From positions 1-42,240 of the forward strand of contig NZ_JOCB01000078.1 in assembly GCF_000718775.1 (NCBI RefSeq): DNA of 42,240 bases. Reading direction: 5' to 3'. Below, one piece after another: positions 32,827 through 41,401 of this stretch (position 1 is the stretch's first letter; every line of letters begins with the position of its first letter). A program made the position numbers and the translations under genes. The notes under the pieces were generated by a model. It saw only the letters and a list, made by a program, of their open reading frames with translations, made no database searches and was not told where the DNA came from. The DNA comes from Streptomyces sp. NRRL S-31. Lineage in GTDB: Bacteria > Actinomycetota > Actinomycetes > Streptomycetales > Streptomycetaceae.

Positions 32827-33189
32827 TCAGGCCACCCCCCGCGCGTGCTCGACCGTGGGCGCGCCCCGGCGGGGCAGGAGCACGCCGACGAGGTCGATCC
32901 GGACGCCGCCCGGCGGGGCTCCTCCGTGGGCCTGGATCCAGTGCTCGGCGAGCCGGCGGAGCCGGGCGGCCTTCTCGGGGGTCACCGCGGCCATCGGGTG
33001 CTCGTACCCGCCGCCCCTGCGGGTCTTGACCTCGCAGACGACGAGCGCGTCACCGTCCCGCGCCACGATGTCGATCTCCCCGGACCGGCCGCTGCGCCAG
33101 TTGCGCTCCAGGACCGTCATACCGGCCTCGGCGAGCCGCCGGGCGGCCAGGTCCTCGCCGTACTTGCCGATCGCCTCTCGTGCGTTCAT
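32827..33189 (-). CDS. YraN family endonuclease-like protein
   Basis: A 120-residue protein of the UPF0102/YraN family with a Holliday-junction-resolvase-like nuclease fold: [20 protein letters not shown] then [20 protein letters not shown] (the E-x-D...E-x-K nuclease core). The biochemical role is unproven. ATG 33189 has GGAGGTG about 10 bases upstream. It starts the yraN-comM-dprA run, in which stops and starts touch, a conserved DNA-processing operon in actinobacteria. Confidence 0.93.
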   Translation of the reverse strand: MNAREAIGKYGEDLAARRLAEAGMTVLERNWRSGRSGEIDIVARDGDALVVCEVKTRRGGGYEHPMAAVTPEKAARLRRLAEHWIQAHGGAPPGGVRIDLVGVLLPRRGAPTVEHARGVA

Positions 33190-33315
33190 GTCGGCACCAC
33201 CTCCGGTGCCAACCGTCACGCGTCCGGCCCTCAGCTGTTGATCTCGGGGCACTACTCGGCGGTTGTGGAAAACTCCGTCACCCGGTCGGGTGGGGGCGCG
33301 CGGAGCCGCAGGTCA

Positions 33316-33624
33316 TCAGCCGCCCGGCAGCTCCAGATCGCTCTTGTTCAGCTCCTCGATGTTCACGTCCTTGAACGTCAACACGCGGACCTGCTTGACG
33401 AAGCGAGCTGGCCGGTACATGTCCCAGACCCAGGCGTCGGCCATGGTCACCTCGAAGAACACCTCGCCCTGCACCGAGTGCACCTGCATCTCGTAGTCGT
33501 TGGTGAGGTAGAAACGCCGCTCGGTCTCGATCACGTATTTGAACAGACCGACGACATCTCGGTACTCCCGGTAGAGCTTCAGCTCCATCTCGGTCTCGTA
33601 CTTCTCGAGGTCCTCGGCGCTCAT
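33316..33624 (-). CDS. DUF2469 family protein
   Basis: A 102-residue acidic protein: MSAEDLEKYETEMELKLYRE, then FKYVIETERRFYLTNDYEMQ, FEVTMADAWVWDMYRPARF and NIEELNKSDLELP. It is a DUF2469 member, extremely conserved in actinobacteria (Mycobacterium Rv2901c-type) and always in this neighbourhood, but its function is unknown. The many aromatic and acidic residues and absence of membrane segments suggest a cytosolic interaction protein. Spacers of 56 and 126 bases flank it, so it may have its own promoter. Confidence 0.93.
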   Translation of the reverse strand: MSAEDLEKYETEMELKLYREYRDVVGLFKYVIETERRFYLTNDYEMQVHSVQGEVFFEVTMADAWVWDMYRPARFVKQVRVLTFKDVNIEELNKSDLELPGG

Positions 33625-33680
33625 GGCATGTTCCCCTTCAGCCGTGCGATCCCACCATTGTGCGCCAGGTGCCGGGGCTC

Positions 33681-34256
33681 TCAGACGATTTCCGTGTCAA
33701 GGGTCACGGGCCTGGCCGGGGGACCTTCGACGAGCAGCGTGCGCAGCAGCTCGGCGAGTCTGGTCGGATACACCGTCTCATGAGCCCGGGTCAGTTCCCG
33801 ACACGTCCACCAGCGCGCTCCGGCGACGCTGCGCCGCTCCAGCTCCGTCAGCCCCGTCGGCGCGGTCGCCGTCTGGCTCGTACGGGCCAGGTAGTACCAC
33901 TCGTCCTGGTCCCAGCGGCGGCCCGCGAACGGGAACGAGCAGCGCCGCCGCCAGAGCACGGGCCCCAGTTCGACGTCGGTGATGCCGGTCTCCTCCCGGA
34001 GTTCGCGCAGCGCGGCCTCCTCGCGTGTCTCGGCACCCTCCAGACCGCCGCCGGGCGTGAACCACCAGTCGTCGGCCGGGTCGTCCGGTTCGTGGCCGTG
34101 CAGGAGCAGGATGCGGTCCTCGGGGTCGAGGAGGACCACCCGGGCCACCTTGCGCGGGCCGTCCTCACCCGGGTGCGCCCCTCCGGCCGCCGCGTCCGGC
34201 CGGTCGTCCCCGTCCCCGTACGACTCCCCCGCCGGCCGCGTGGTCTCAGCGGACAC
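33681..34256 (-). CDS. NUDIX hydrolase
   Basis: A 191-residue NUDIX enzyme. The Nudix box is complete: GLEGAETREEAALRELREET-GI, with the REUxEE metal-binding core. An N-terminal acidic tail of about 35 residues precedes VARVVLLDPEDRILLLHG. The WWFTPGGG segment and downstream RRWDQDEWYYLART fit nucleotide-diphosphate hydrolases of the MutT/8-oxo-dGTPase or ADP-ribose type; the substrate is unknown. GTG 34256 lies 11 bases inside the end of the fourth lepB, so the genes are translationally coupled. Confidence 0.9.
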   Translation of the reverse strand: MSAETTRPAGESYGDGDDRPDAAAGGAHPGEDGPRKVARVVLLDPEDRILLLHGHEPDDPADDWWFTPGGGLEGAETREEAALRELREETGITDVELGPVLWRRRCSFPFAGRRWDQDEWYYLARTSQTATAPTGLTELERRSVAGARWWTCRELTRAHETVYPTRLAELLRTLLVEGPPARPVTLDTEIV

Positions 34257-35031
34257 CGGCGGCCTCCGGGCGGGCCGCGACGGTGCGGGAGCGGGTCAGG
34301 CGTCCGGCGATCGGGCCGTAGGCGCCGCCGCCGAGGACCAGGATCGCGCCGGCCACGACCAGCACCTCGATCGTGCGCAGCGGACCGGGCCCGGAGAGCG
34401 CGCCGAGCGTCTCGAAGCCGGTGGGGCGCTTGAGCATGCCCTTCCAGGGCCAGACGACGGCGTCCACGCGGGCGGAGACGGCGGACCGGGAGACGGTGCC
34501 CTGGGCCGCGTCGGTGAGGTGGGCGGTGGAGTCCAGGGAGCCCTGCCGTTCGTCGCCGAGGAGGAAGAGCCGGCCCCGGGGCACGGTCACGGTGGTGAAG
34601 CCCTTGATCTCGGCCAGGCTCCCGGCGGGCAGGTACGGCTCGTCGATCTGCTTGCCGTTCACGGTCAGCTTGCCGTCGGTGCAGCAGGAGACGGTGTCAC
34701 CGCCCACGGCGACCACGCGCTTGACCACCTTGGCGTCGTCCACCCAGCTCTTGTCCTCGAAGACGACCACGTCACCGCGGCGTACCTCGTCGCCGTCGAC
34801 CCGCTGGGCCAGCACCCGGTCGCCGACGGCGATGGTCGGGGACATGGAACCGGTGGGCACGGTGTACGGCCGGTAGGCCAGCGCTCCCCATGCGAAACCG
34901 CCCAGGAACAGCACCAGTCCCAGCGCCACGGCCACTCCGGACAGCCGCTGTCCGAGCCGGCCGCCGCCGGCCGGTGCCGTGCCGGTGCCGCCGCCCTGCG
35001 GGGCCGTACGCGTCATGCTCTCGCCACCCAT
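34246..35031 (-). CDS. lepB: type I signal peptidase (fourth of four)
   Basis: A 261-residue leader peptidase. A transmembrane helix (about 33-52) precedes YTVPTGSMSPTIAVGDRVLA with nucleophile Ser62, and the catalytic Lys104 is in KVVKRVVAVGGD. LLGDERQGSLDS is the box E substrate-pocket motif. A C-terminal hydrophobic helix (about 218-240) gives a second membrane anchor, unlike the third copy. This matches the SipZ type. ATG 35031 is used; the ATG at 35016 (MTRTAPQGG) is possible. It is separated by 112 bases from the preceding lepB and overlaps the NUDIX gene. Confidence 0.92.
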   Translation of the reverse strand: MGGESMTRTAPQGGGTGTAPAGGGRLGQRLSGVAVALGLVLFLGGFAWGALAYRPYTVPTGSMSPTIAVGDRVLAQRVDGDEVRRGDVVVFEDKSWVDDAKVVKRVVAVGGDTVSCCTDGKLTVNGKQIDEPYLPAGSLAEIKGFTTVTVPRGRLFLLGDERQGSLDSTAHLTDAAQGTVSRSAVSARVDAVVWPWKGMLKRPTGFETLGALSGPGPLRTIEVLVVAGAILVLGGGAYGPIAGRLTRSRTVAARPEAAGVR

Positions 35032-35143
35032 GGACCCGCACCCTACCCGGCGGTACCGAGCGGGGGCAGCCCCCTCTTCGACGGCCGAATCCCCCGGGGC
35101 CGGGCGGCCCGGGCCGCCGGGCGCGGTGGCCCGGGCGGCGGGG

Positions 35144-36148
35144 TCAGCGCTGTCCGGCGGAGGTCGTCCGGGCCGGCTCCGGGCGGTCGGCGCACCGGCG
35201 CCGCCACAGCGCCACCGGCAGCACCGCGGCGACGGCCACGCCCTGCGGGGCCACCGTCAGGGACGCGGCGGCGGAGGACTGCTGGTCGAGGCCCGGCTGG
35301 TCGAAGGTGTCCGGGACGGGCAGGGTGCCCCAGCGGTTGATCGGCCAGGCCTTGACGATGGCACGGCCGACGACCTTGTCGACGGGGACCATGCCGTGGT
35401 TCCGGTCGGACTGGTTGTAGCGGGAGTCGCGGGAGTTCTGGCGGTGGTCGCCCATCACCCAGATGAAGCCCTTGGGGACCTTCACCGTGAACTGGCCGCC
35501 CTGGTCGTCCACGCTGCACGGGGTGTTGCCCGGGTAGACGTACGGCTCGTTCAGCGCCTTGCCGTTGACCTTCAGCGGGCCGCTGTTCTTGCACTCGACC
35601 GTGTCGCCGCCGACGCCGATAACCCGCTTGATGAGGTCCTTCTCCTCCGCCGAGGGCATCAGACCGATCCAGCTGAGGACCTTCTGCACCGGGTTCGGGG
35701 TCGGCGTGGGCTCGCCCGCCAGCCAGTCGTCCGGGTCGTGGAAGACCACGACCTCACCGCGCTCGGGCTTGGACCCGAACCACGGGGTGAGCTTGTCGAC
35801 CAGGACGCGGTCACCTTGCTGGAGGGTGTTCTGCATCGAGTCGGACGGGATCGAGAACGCCTGCACCAGGAACGTCTTGATCAGCAGCGCCAGGACCAGC
35901 GCGATGCCGATCAGGATCGGCAGTTCCTTCCAGAACGAGCGCGGCCGCTGCGGCCGGTGCGTCCCCTCGTCCGCGAACGCGGCGTCCGTGCGGGGCCGCC
36001 GCTCGCCCGCCGGCGGGCCCTCGTCGCCCGCCGGGTCATTCCCCGAGGTCATGGCGCCGTCCGAACCGGGACCGTTCGGTTCCACGGGGTGCCCGCGGTG
36101 CTCCTCGCCGTCGTGTCCCGACCGTGCGCCAACCGCCACATCCCCCAC
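35144..36148 (-). CDS. lepB: type I signal peptidase (third of four)
   Basis: A 334-residue enzyme with a long hydrophilic N-terminal tail (MGDVAVGARSGHDGEEHRG) and one helix at about 76-96. The catalytic Ser104 is in IPSDSMQNTLQQGDRVLVDK and Lys174 in DLIKRVIGVGGD. VMGDHRQNSRDSR is box E. GTG 36148 is supported by GAGGAG seven bases upstream, inside the coding end of the previous lepB. It removes signal peptides from exported proteins on the outer face of the membrane; SipY is the likely Streptomyces equivalent. Confidence 0.92.
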   Translation of the reverse strand: MGDVAVGARSGHDGEEHRGHPVEPNGPGSDGAMTSGNDPAGDEGPPAGERRPRTDAAFADEGTHRPQRPRSFWKELPILIGIALVLALLIKTFLVQAFSIPSDSMQNTLQQGDRVLVDKLTPWFGSKPERGEVVVFHDPDDWLAGEPTPTPNPVQKVLSWIGLMPSAEEKDLIKRVIGVGGDTVECKNSGPLKVNGKALNEPYVYPGNTPCSVDDQGGQFTVKVPKGFIWVMGDHRQNSRDSRYNQSDRNHGMVPVDKVVGRAIVKAWPINRWGTLPVPDTFDQPGLDQQSSAAASLTVAPQGVAVAAVLPVALWRRRCADRPEPARTTSAGQR

Positions 36149-37127
36149 GCCAACTCCTCACTCCGTGCCGCCGCCCGCGCCGTACACGGCGCAGGCCCAC
36201 CACTCCCATAACGAGCGGGAGTTCCGCAGGGGTCGGGAGCTGTGTCATTCCGTTCGCATTCTCGGGGGCAACCCTATGCGACGGCGCGTGCGCGGCAGTC
36301 GTCCCCGACGCCGAGTCGGTGACGCTTGCGAAGGTTTTAGGTTCCGTCAGGCGGGTCCAGTGGCCGAGCGGCCAGCCGATCACCATGGCCCGGCCGACCA
36401 CCGACTCCACCGAGACCGTGCCGCCGTAGGGGGTGTCCTGGTGGAAGCGGGAGTCCGCGGAGTTGCCCCGGTGGTCGCCCATCACCCACAGCCGGCCCCG
36501 GGGGACGGTGATGTCGAAGGGCGTGGTGGAGGGCTCGTCCCCCGGATAGATGTAGTCGCCCTCGGTGAGCGGGACGCCGTTGACGGTGACCCGGCCCTGC
36601 GCGTCACAGCACCTCACACGGTCGCCGCCGACCCCGATGACCCGCTTGATCAGGTCTTTCTCGTTGTCGGACGGCAGCAGGCCGATGAAGCTGAGCCCTT
36701 CCTTGAACTGCTTGACGACGACGGGGTCGTCCTTCTTGGCGGTCTGCTCGTCCTGGAGCCAGCCGCCCGGGTCGTGGAAGACGACGACGTCACCGCGGTG
36801 CGGCTCGGAGCCGAACCAGGGGGTGAACTTGTCGACCAGGACCCGGTCGCCGATCCGGATCGTCTGCTCCATGGACCCGGACGGGATCACGAACGCCTGG
36901 ACGAGGAACGTCTTCAGGACGAGTGCGATGAGGACGGCGACGCCGATCAGGAGGGGGACCTCCCGGGCGGCCGAGCGCCTGCGTTTGCGCTTGACCTTGC
37001 GCTGGAGTTCGCGGCGCTCCGCGCGCGTGCGGCCGCCGCCGGGCGCGGAGGCGCGGCGCGCCCCGGTGGGCAGCAGGTTGTCGGAGGGGCCGCTGGGCAC
37101 CCCGCGCGGCTTGCCGCGGTTACCCAT
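36036..37127 (-). CDS. lepB: type I signal peptidase (second of four), with long C-terminal overlap
   Basis: A 363-residue enzyme. A basic segment (RKVKRKRRR) precedes the membrane helix at about 57-76. Ser85 is in FVIPSGSMEQTIRIGDRVLV and Lys161 in DLIKRVIGVGGD; VMGDHRGNSADSR is box E. The C-terminus (ELPLVMGVVGLRRVRRG onward) continues in an Arg/Gly-rich tail. It ends 113 bases inside the next lepB, much longer than the usual overlap. It begins eight bases inside the first lepB. Likely equivalent: SipX. Confidence 0.91.
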   Translation of the reverse strand: MGNRGKPRGVPSGPSDNLLPTGARRASAPGGGRTRAERRELQRKVKRKRRRSAAREVPLLIGVAVLIALVLKTFLVQAFVIPSGSMEQTIRIGDRVLVDKFTPWFGSEPHRGDVVVFHDPGGWLQDEQTAKKDDPVVVKQFKEGLSFIGLLPSDNEKDLIKRVIGVGGDRVRCCDAQGRVTVNGVPLTEGDYIYPGDEPSTTPFDITVPRGRLWVMGDHRGNSADSRFHQDTPYGGTVSVESVVGRAMVIGWPLGHWTRLTEPKTFASVTDSASGTTAAHAPSHRVAPENANGMTQLPTPAELPLVMGVVGLRRVRRGRRHGVRSWRGGCGGWRTVGTRRRGAPRAPRGTERSRFGRRHDLGE

Positions 37128-37821
37128 GGGCGGCCTCCGCCGGGGCGTCGGGCACGCGCGCGTAGGCGGACGGCCGGGTCAGGTGCGTCCAGTGGCGGTA
37201 CGGCCACACGATCCAGTCCGCCCGGCCGACGACGTCGCCGACCGGGATCATGCCGCCGCCCGGCGAGCCGAGGTGGTCGCGGGAGTCGCTGGAGTCGCCG
37301 CGGTGGTCGCCGAGCACGAACAGGCGGCCCGGGGGGACGACGACGTCGAAGGGCACGCTGGAGGCGCTGTCCCCGGGATGGAGGAACGCCGTCTCGTCGA
37401 CCGGCCGGTCGTTCACCTCGATCCTCCCCTTCGCGTCGCAGCACACCACGTGGTCCCGCCCCACTCCGACCACACGTTTGACGTAGTCGGCGTCCCCGAA
37501 ATACCCGGTGCCGTCGAAGACAATCACGTCGCCGCGGCGCGGCTGGGCACCGAAACGGTACGCCAGCTTGTTGACGAGCACCCGGTCCCCGATCCGCAGG
37601 GCGGGCTCCATGGATCCGCTCGGGATCTGGAACGGCTGTATGACGAAGACGTTGAGGACGAGCAGGAACGCGAGGCAGGTGAAGAAGGTGAGGGTGATCC
37701 GGCCGCCCGGCAGCCAGTCGGCGGCCCGTGCCACCAACGCGAAACGCGACCGGCCCTCCGGCCCCGGGCTACCGGGGTGGGAGGAGCGGTCGCGTTCCGT
37801 CGGCTGTGCTTCGGTGTCCAT
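37120..37821 (-). CDS. lepB: type I signal peptidase (first of four)
   Basis: A 233-residue enzyme, the shortest of the four. A single helix at about 43-62 precedes FQIPSGSMEPALRIGDRVLV (Ser70). Lys115 is in DYVKRVVGVGRD, where the usual Gly-Gly-Asp reads Gly-Arg-Asp. LGDHRGDSSDSR is box E. It begins 45 bases after rplS, so the whole set may be read from the rplS promoter. Its TAA overlaps the next lepB start by eight bases. Likely equivalent: SipW. Confidence 0.92.
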   Translation of the reverse strand: MDTEAQPTERDRSSHPGSPGPEGRSRFALVARAADWLPGGRITLTFFTCLAFLLVLNVFVIQPFQIPSGSMEPALRIGDRVLVNKLAYRFGAQPRRGDVIVFDGTGYFGDADYVKRVVGVGRDHVVCCDAKGRIEVNDRPVDETAFLHPGDSASSVPFDVVVPPGRLFVLGDHRGDSSDSRDHLGSPGGGMIPVGDVVGRADWIVWPYRHWTHLTRPSAYARVPDAPAEAAHG

Positions 37822-37866
37822 CGGAGCAGGATGCTATCCCGCTCCGCCGTGACCCCGGGAAAGCGC

Positions 37867-38217
37867 TCAGTTGTCGCGCTTCTCCTTGATCTTCGCGGCC
37901 TTGCCGCGCAGGTCACGGAGGTAGTACAGCTTGGCGCGACGCACGTCACCGCGGGTGACCAGCTCGATCTTCTCGACGATCGGGGTGTGCACCGGGAAGG
38001 TGCGCTCGACGCCGACGGAGAACGAGACCTTGCGGACCGTGAAGGTCTCGCGGACACCGGAGCCCTGGCGGCGGATCACAACGCCCTTGAACTGCTGCAC
38101 ACGGGAGCGGTTGCCCTCGATGACGCGGACGTGGACGTTGACGGTGTCACCCGGGCGGAAGGCCGGGACGTCGCTGCGCAGCGACGCGGCGTCGACGGTG
38201 TCGAGCAGGTGAGACAT
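37867..38217 (-). CDS. rplS: 50S ribosomal protein L19
   Basis: A 116-residue L19, located at the subunit interface. [60 protein letters not shown] and [20 protein letters not shown] are all canonical. ATG 38217 matches homologues; an in-frame GTG at 38244 would add nine residues. It follows trmD after 137 bases containing a small hairpin and probably its own promoter. Confidence 0.97.
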   Translation of the reverse strand: MSHLLDTVDAASLRSDVPAFRPGDTVNVHVRVIEGNRSRVQQFKGVVIRRQGSGVRETFTVRKVSFSVGVERTFPVHTPIVEKIELVTRGDVRRAKLYYLRDLRGKAAKIKEKRDN

Positions 38218-38310
38218 TTCGTCTGCTTTCTTCGCTGATGCCACAGGTCATCAACGGGAACTAGGGGTTTTCGAAGGGTCTGCCGTGCGGGTCGGGACGG
38301 GCGTCGTCTC

Positions 38311-38325
38311 CCCCTGTGGCAGGGG
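38311..38325 (-). terminator. small hairpin between trmD and rplS
   Basis: CCCCTG-TGG-CAGGGG, 29 bases after the trmD stop. The stem is only six base pairs, so it may be a terminator of the rpsP-trmD transcript or a leader structure of rplS. Confidence 0.4.
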
Positions 38326-38354
38326 CGCACGCCGGACGGGCGCACAACAGCGGT

Positions 38355-39188
38355 CTATTGTTCCATGCCCTCGGCCCGCCGCCAAAATCGGCCGTAGGGG
38401 TGACCGTCGGGGTCCGGCTCCCAGCCCAGGATGGAGAGCATCTCGCGGTCCTTCTTGTCGAAGGACTTCGGGTCGCAGCGCTCGATCAGGTCGGGCCGGC
38501 TGGCGGTGGTGCGCCGCAGGGCCTCGTCGCGCCGCCAGCGGGCGATCTTGCCGTGGTGGCCGCTGAGCAGCACGTCCGGGATGTCCCGGCCGCGCCAGAC
38601 GGGCGGCTTGGTGTAGACGGGGCCTTCGAGGAGGCCGGCCATCGCGCCGGGGGCGAAGGAGTCGTCGCGGTGGGACTCCGCGTTGCCGAGGACGCCGGGC
38701 AGCAGCCGGGCGACGGCCTCGGTGACGACGAGGACGGCCGCCTCGCCGCCGGCCAGCACGTAGTCGCCGATGGAGACCTCGTAGACCGGCACGCGGGTGG
38801 CGTACTCGTCCATGACGCGCCGGTCGATGCCCTCGTAGCGGGCCGGCGTGAAGATCAGCCAGGGGCGCTCGGAGAGTTCGACGGCGAGTTCCTGGGTGAA
38901 GGGACGGCCGCTGGGGGTGGGCACGATCAGCGCCGGGGCCCGCGCGCCGGTCTCGTAGCCGTCGGCGAGGACGGTGTCGAGGGCGTCGCCCCAGGGGTCG
39001 GTCTTCATGACCATGCCGGGGCCGCCGCCGTACGGCGTGTCGTCGACCGTGTTGTGCCGGTCGTAGGTCCAGTCGCGCAGGTCGTGCACATGGACGTCCA
39101 GCTGTCCGCGCGCGCGTGCCTTGCCGACGAGGGAGACGTTCAGGGGTTCCAGGTACTCGGGGAAGATCGTGACGACGTCGAGGCGCAT
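38355..39188 (-). CDS. trmD: tRNA (guanine37-N1)-methyltransferase
   Basis: A 277-residue SPOUT-class methyltransferase that makes m1G37 in tRNA and prevents frameshifting. [41 protein letters not shown]-type ARYEGIDRRV and EVSIGDYVLAGGEAA (SAM trefoil knot) are present. The C-terminal helical domain ends FDKKDREMLSILGWEPD. Its ATG overlaps the rimM stop (ATGA-type contact), so translation is coupled. Confidence 0.97.
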   Translation of the reverse strand: MRLDVVTIFPEYLEPLNVSLVGKARARGQLDVHVHDLRDWTYDRHNTVDDTPYGGGPGMVMKTDPWGDALDTVLADGYETGARAPALIVPTPSGRPFTQELAVELSERPWLIFTPARYEGIDRRVMDEYATRVPVYEVSIGDYVLAGGEAAVLVVTEAVARLLPGVLGNAESHRDDSFAPGAMAGLLEGPVYTKPPVWRGRDIPDVLLSGHHGKIARWRRDEALRRTTASRPDLIERCDPKSFDKKDREMLSILGWEPDPDGHPYGRFWRRAEGMEQ

Positions 39189-39742
39189 CAGGACTCTTCT
39201 CCGGAGGCTTCCCGGGAGGAGGCGATCTCCGCGCGGTCGTCGATCAGGCCCGGCGGCGGCGCGATGACCGCCTTCTGCTCCTCCAGGTCGATGTCGGTGA
39301 CGATCTCCTCCACGAAGGGGATCATCACCTCGCTGCCGTCCGGGCGCTCCACGATGAACAGGTCCTGGGTGGGCAGGTGCGAGATCTCGGTGATCCGGCC
39401 GACCTCGGTGCCGTCCTCGGTGACCACGTCGAGGTCGATGAGCTGGTGGTCGTAGTACTCGTCCTCGCCCTCGGGCAGTTCCTCCGGGTCCACCTCGGCG
39501 ATCAGCAGGGTGTTGCGCAGAGCCTCGGCGGCGTTGCGGTCGGTGACGCCCGCGAAGCGCAACAGGAGGCGGCCGCTGTGGACCCGTCCCGTCTCGATGG
39601 TCAGCGGTCCCGCGGAGGCGGGGTCCGTGGCGAGTACGGCGCCGGGGGCGAGCCTGAGCTCCGGCTCGTCGGTTCGTACCTCGACGGTGACCTCGCCCTT
39701 GATGCCATGGGCACGGCCGACCCGTGCGACTACCAGCTGCAC
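39188..39742 (-). CDS. rimM: 16S rRNA processing protein RimM
   Basis: A 184-residue 30S maturation factor. It opens [20 protein letters not shown], followed by [20 protein letters not shown] and the PRC-barrel with [38 protein letters not shown] and [20 protein letters not shown]. The frame extends upstream without a stop, but GTG 39742 with AGGAGA about 10 bases earlier fits the family start. It lies 82 bases after khpA behind a strong hairpin. Confidence 0.95.
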   Translation of the reverse strand: MQLVVARVGRAHGIKGEVTVEVRTDEPELRLAPGAVLATDPASAGPLTIETGRVHSGRLLLRFAGVTDRNAAEALRNTLLIAEVDPEELPEGEDEYYDHQLIDLDVVTEDGTEVGRITEISHLPTQDLFIVERPDGSEVMIPFVEEIVTDIDLEEQKAVIAPPPGLIDDRAEIASSREASGEES

Positions 39743-39770
39743 CTGTCCAAATCTCCTGTCATACGACTGC

Positions 39771-39804
39771 GGGCCGGGGACGGCCCAGTGGCCCTCCCCG
39801 GCCC
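39771..39804 (-). terminator. hairpin between khpA and rimM
   Basis: GGGCCGGGGA (39771-39780) pairs perfectly with 39795-39804, and inner GGCC/GGCC can extend the stem. It lies 20 bases after the khpA stop and 28 before the rimM start; probably an attenuator that makes rpsP-khpA more abundant than rimM-trmD. Confidence 0.65.
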
Positions 39805-39824
39805 GAGCCGGTTGCGATGAAGCG

Positions 39825-40064
39825 TCAGCGAACGTGGTCCACGTCGACCAGGTCGACGCGGACACCGCGACCGCCGATGGCACCCACGACGGTGCGCAGG
39901 GCGCGCGCGGTACGGCCGTTGCGGCCGATCACCTTGCCGAGGTCGTCGGGGTGGACCCGGACCTCCAGCACGCGTCCGCGGCGCAGGTCGCGCGAGGCGA
40001 CCTGCACATCGTCAGGGTTGTCGACGATGCCCTTCACGAGGTGCTCAAGCGCCTCTTCGAGCAT
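39825..40064 (-). CDS. khpA: KH-domain RNA-binding protein KhpA
   Basis: A 79-residue single KH-domain protein. The RNA-binding GxxG loop is [12 protein letters not shown], in [20 protein letters not shown] plus [20 protein letters not shown]. It is the actinobacterial KhpA (formerly UPF0109). It lies five bases after the rpsP stop in the conserved rpsP-khpA-rimM-trmD operon and probably partners KhpB/Jag in RNA regulation, as in firmicutes (inference). Confidence 0.95.
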   Translation of the reverse strand: MLEEALEHLVKGIVDNPDDVQVASRDLRRGRVLEVRVHPDDLGKVIGRNGRTARALRTVVGAIGGRGVRVDLVDVDHVR

Positions 40065-40069
40065 GCTGC

Positions 40070-40489
40070 TCAGGCCTCGGTCGAAGCGGACTCGGCAGCA
40101 GCCTCGTCCTTCTTCTCAGCCTTCTTCTTCTGGGTGATCGCCTCACCCTTGCCCTCGTCGTCACCGCCGAGGGCCTCGAACGACGGACGCGCGGCCTTCG
40201 GCTCCGCGACGAGCAGCGGCGCGGGGGCCGGCTCGCCCTTGAACTTCTGCCAGTCGCCGGTCTTCTTCAGGATGGCGAGGACGGGCTCGGTCGGCTGCGC
40301 GCCGACACCCAGCCAGTACGCCACGCGGTCGGCGTCCACCTCAATGACCGACGGGTTGTAGGTCGGGTGGTACTTGCCGATCTCCTCGATGGCCCGGCCG
40401 TCACGGCGGGTACGGGAGTCGGCGACGACGATGCGGTAGTGAGGCGAACGGATCTTGCCCAGACGCTTCAGCTTGATCTTGACTGCCAC
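40070..40489 (-). CDS. rpsP: 30S ribosomal protein S16
   Basis: A 139-residue S16. [40 protein letters not shown] and [20 protein letters not shown] are canonical. The C-terminal 50 residues are an acidic/Lys/Ala extension ([20 protein letters not shown]) typical of Streptomyces. GTG 40489 is the family start, with AGGAGA 13 bases upstream. Confidence 0.97.
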   Translation of the reverse strand: MAVKIKLKRLGKIRSPHYRIVVADSRTRRDGRAIEEIGKYHPTYNPSVIEVDADRVAYWLGVGAQPTEPVLAILKKTGDWQKFKGEPAPAPLLVAEPKAARPSFEALGGDDEGKGEAITQKKKAEKKDEAAAESASTEA

Positions 40490-40804
40490 GGGAGTGGGTT
40501 CTCCTGGTTTTGACGTGGTTGGGCACGGCGGGACGCCGCGTGGGGTTGCGGTACCCGAGTGCCCGACGGACGCGTCAGCCGGAGGAGAGAGGGGTCCTGT
40601 GCGGCTGTCGAGTACAGCTAGCCATTCTGCCACACACCGCGGACCGCATCGGGCCCCGGGGGTTCCGGCCGGGGCCGGGCACACCGCGGCGGCACCCGGC
40701 GTGGAGGTGAGGACACGTCGGGTGCGCCGCCCGGTGCTGTCCGGCCGTCGGCCGGGACGCCGCCTCCGGCATCCACGAGATGCCGGTGTTCCCGCGGCCC
40801 GCGG
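40490..40804 (-). promoter_or_regulatory. rpsP upstream region and end of the SprT-like gene
   Basis: These 315 bases hold no gene. A small hairpin, CCGGCATC-CACGA-GATGCCGG at 40766-40786, lies 18 bases after the SprT-like stop and is its probable terminator. The least GC-rich part, 40607-40634, reads on the minus strand TGTGGCAG...TAGCTGTACTCG and is the best candidate for the rpsP promoter, about 120 bases before the start codon; the exact -35 and -10 are unclear. Confidence 0.45.
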
Positions 40805-41401
40805 CTACGCCGCGCCCACGACCTCCGGGATCCGGAACGGCTTGCCGCAGCCGCCGCAGACGATGGGCGCCTGGGCCAGGACCGAGGGGACCACCCGGAC
40901 GTTGCGGCCGCAGTCGCACACCGCCTTGACCCGGACGCCGCCGCCGGAGGAACCGTGCCGGGCGGCCGGACCGCGGAAGGTGCGGGAGGTGTCGGCCGAG
41001 GTGGCCGCCGTGTGGGCCTTCAGCGCCCGCTGGAGCCGCTCGATGGTCGGGCGGTAGCGACGCTTCGCCTCGACGTTGAGGGTGACCAGCGAGAATCCGC
41101 TGCTCGGATGGGGTTCCTCGGGGTGGTCCAGGCCCAGTTCCTCGGCGATCGCGAGGAAACGGCGGTTGTGGTAGCGGCCGGCCCGGGAGGTGTCACGGAC
41201 GCCGCGGGCGGCGGCGATGCCGTGGACTGCCTCGTGGAGCAGGCGCTCGAAGGAGAGTTCGTGCCCGCACGCGGACGACGACTCCCCGATCAGGGACTCT
41301 GGTGCGGCAAGGTCGGGCAGCTCGGGGTGGTGCCGCTGAATGTCGGCCCACGCCTGCGCCAGCTCTGCGGCCAGAACAGGTGGTGTCTGTGTCGTGCTCA
41401 C
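40805..41401 (-). CDS. SprT-like zinc metallopeptidase-domain protein with zinc ribbon
   Basis: A 198-residue protein. HEAVH (His56-Glu57-His60) with a further His78 in GRYHNRRF forms the SprT/Spartan-type zinc site in the helix FERLLHEAVHGIAAARGVRD. A C-terminal zinc ribbon uses Cys162, Cys164, Cys182 and Cys185 (CDCG and CGGC). SprT-type proteins are putative proteases for DNA-protein crosslinks or of unknown role; many occur in actinobacteria. GTG 41401 (MSTTQTPPVL) has no visible ribosome site, so a leaderless or weakly translated message is possible. Confidence 0.87.
   Translation of the reverse strand: MSTTQTPPVLAAELAQAWADIQRHHPELPDLAAPESLIGESSSACGHELSFERLLHEAVHGIAAARGVRDTSRAGRYHNRRFLAIAEELGLDHPEEPHPSSGFSLVTLNVEAKRRYRPTIERLQRALKAHTAATSADTSRTFRGPAARHGSSGGGVRVKAVCDCGRNVRVVPSVLAQAPIVCGGCGKPFRIPEVVGAA

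Noticed and set aside
30044..33189. dprA-comM-yraN as evidence of natural competence
   Set aside because: These genes are widespread in non-transformable actinobacteria and no uptake machinery (ComEA, ComEC, pili) is in the window.
34246..37821. Four consecutive signal peptidase genes as a novel expansion
   Set aside because: The sipWXYZ cluster is a known, conserved feature of Streptomyces; only the long overlap is kept as a finding.
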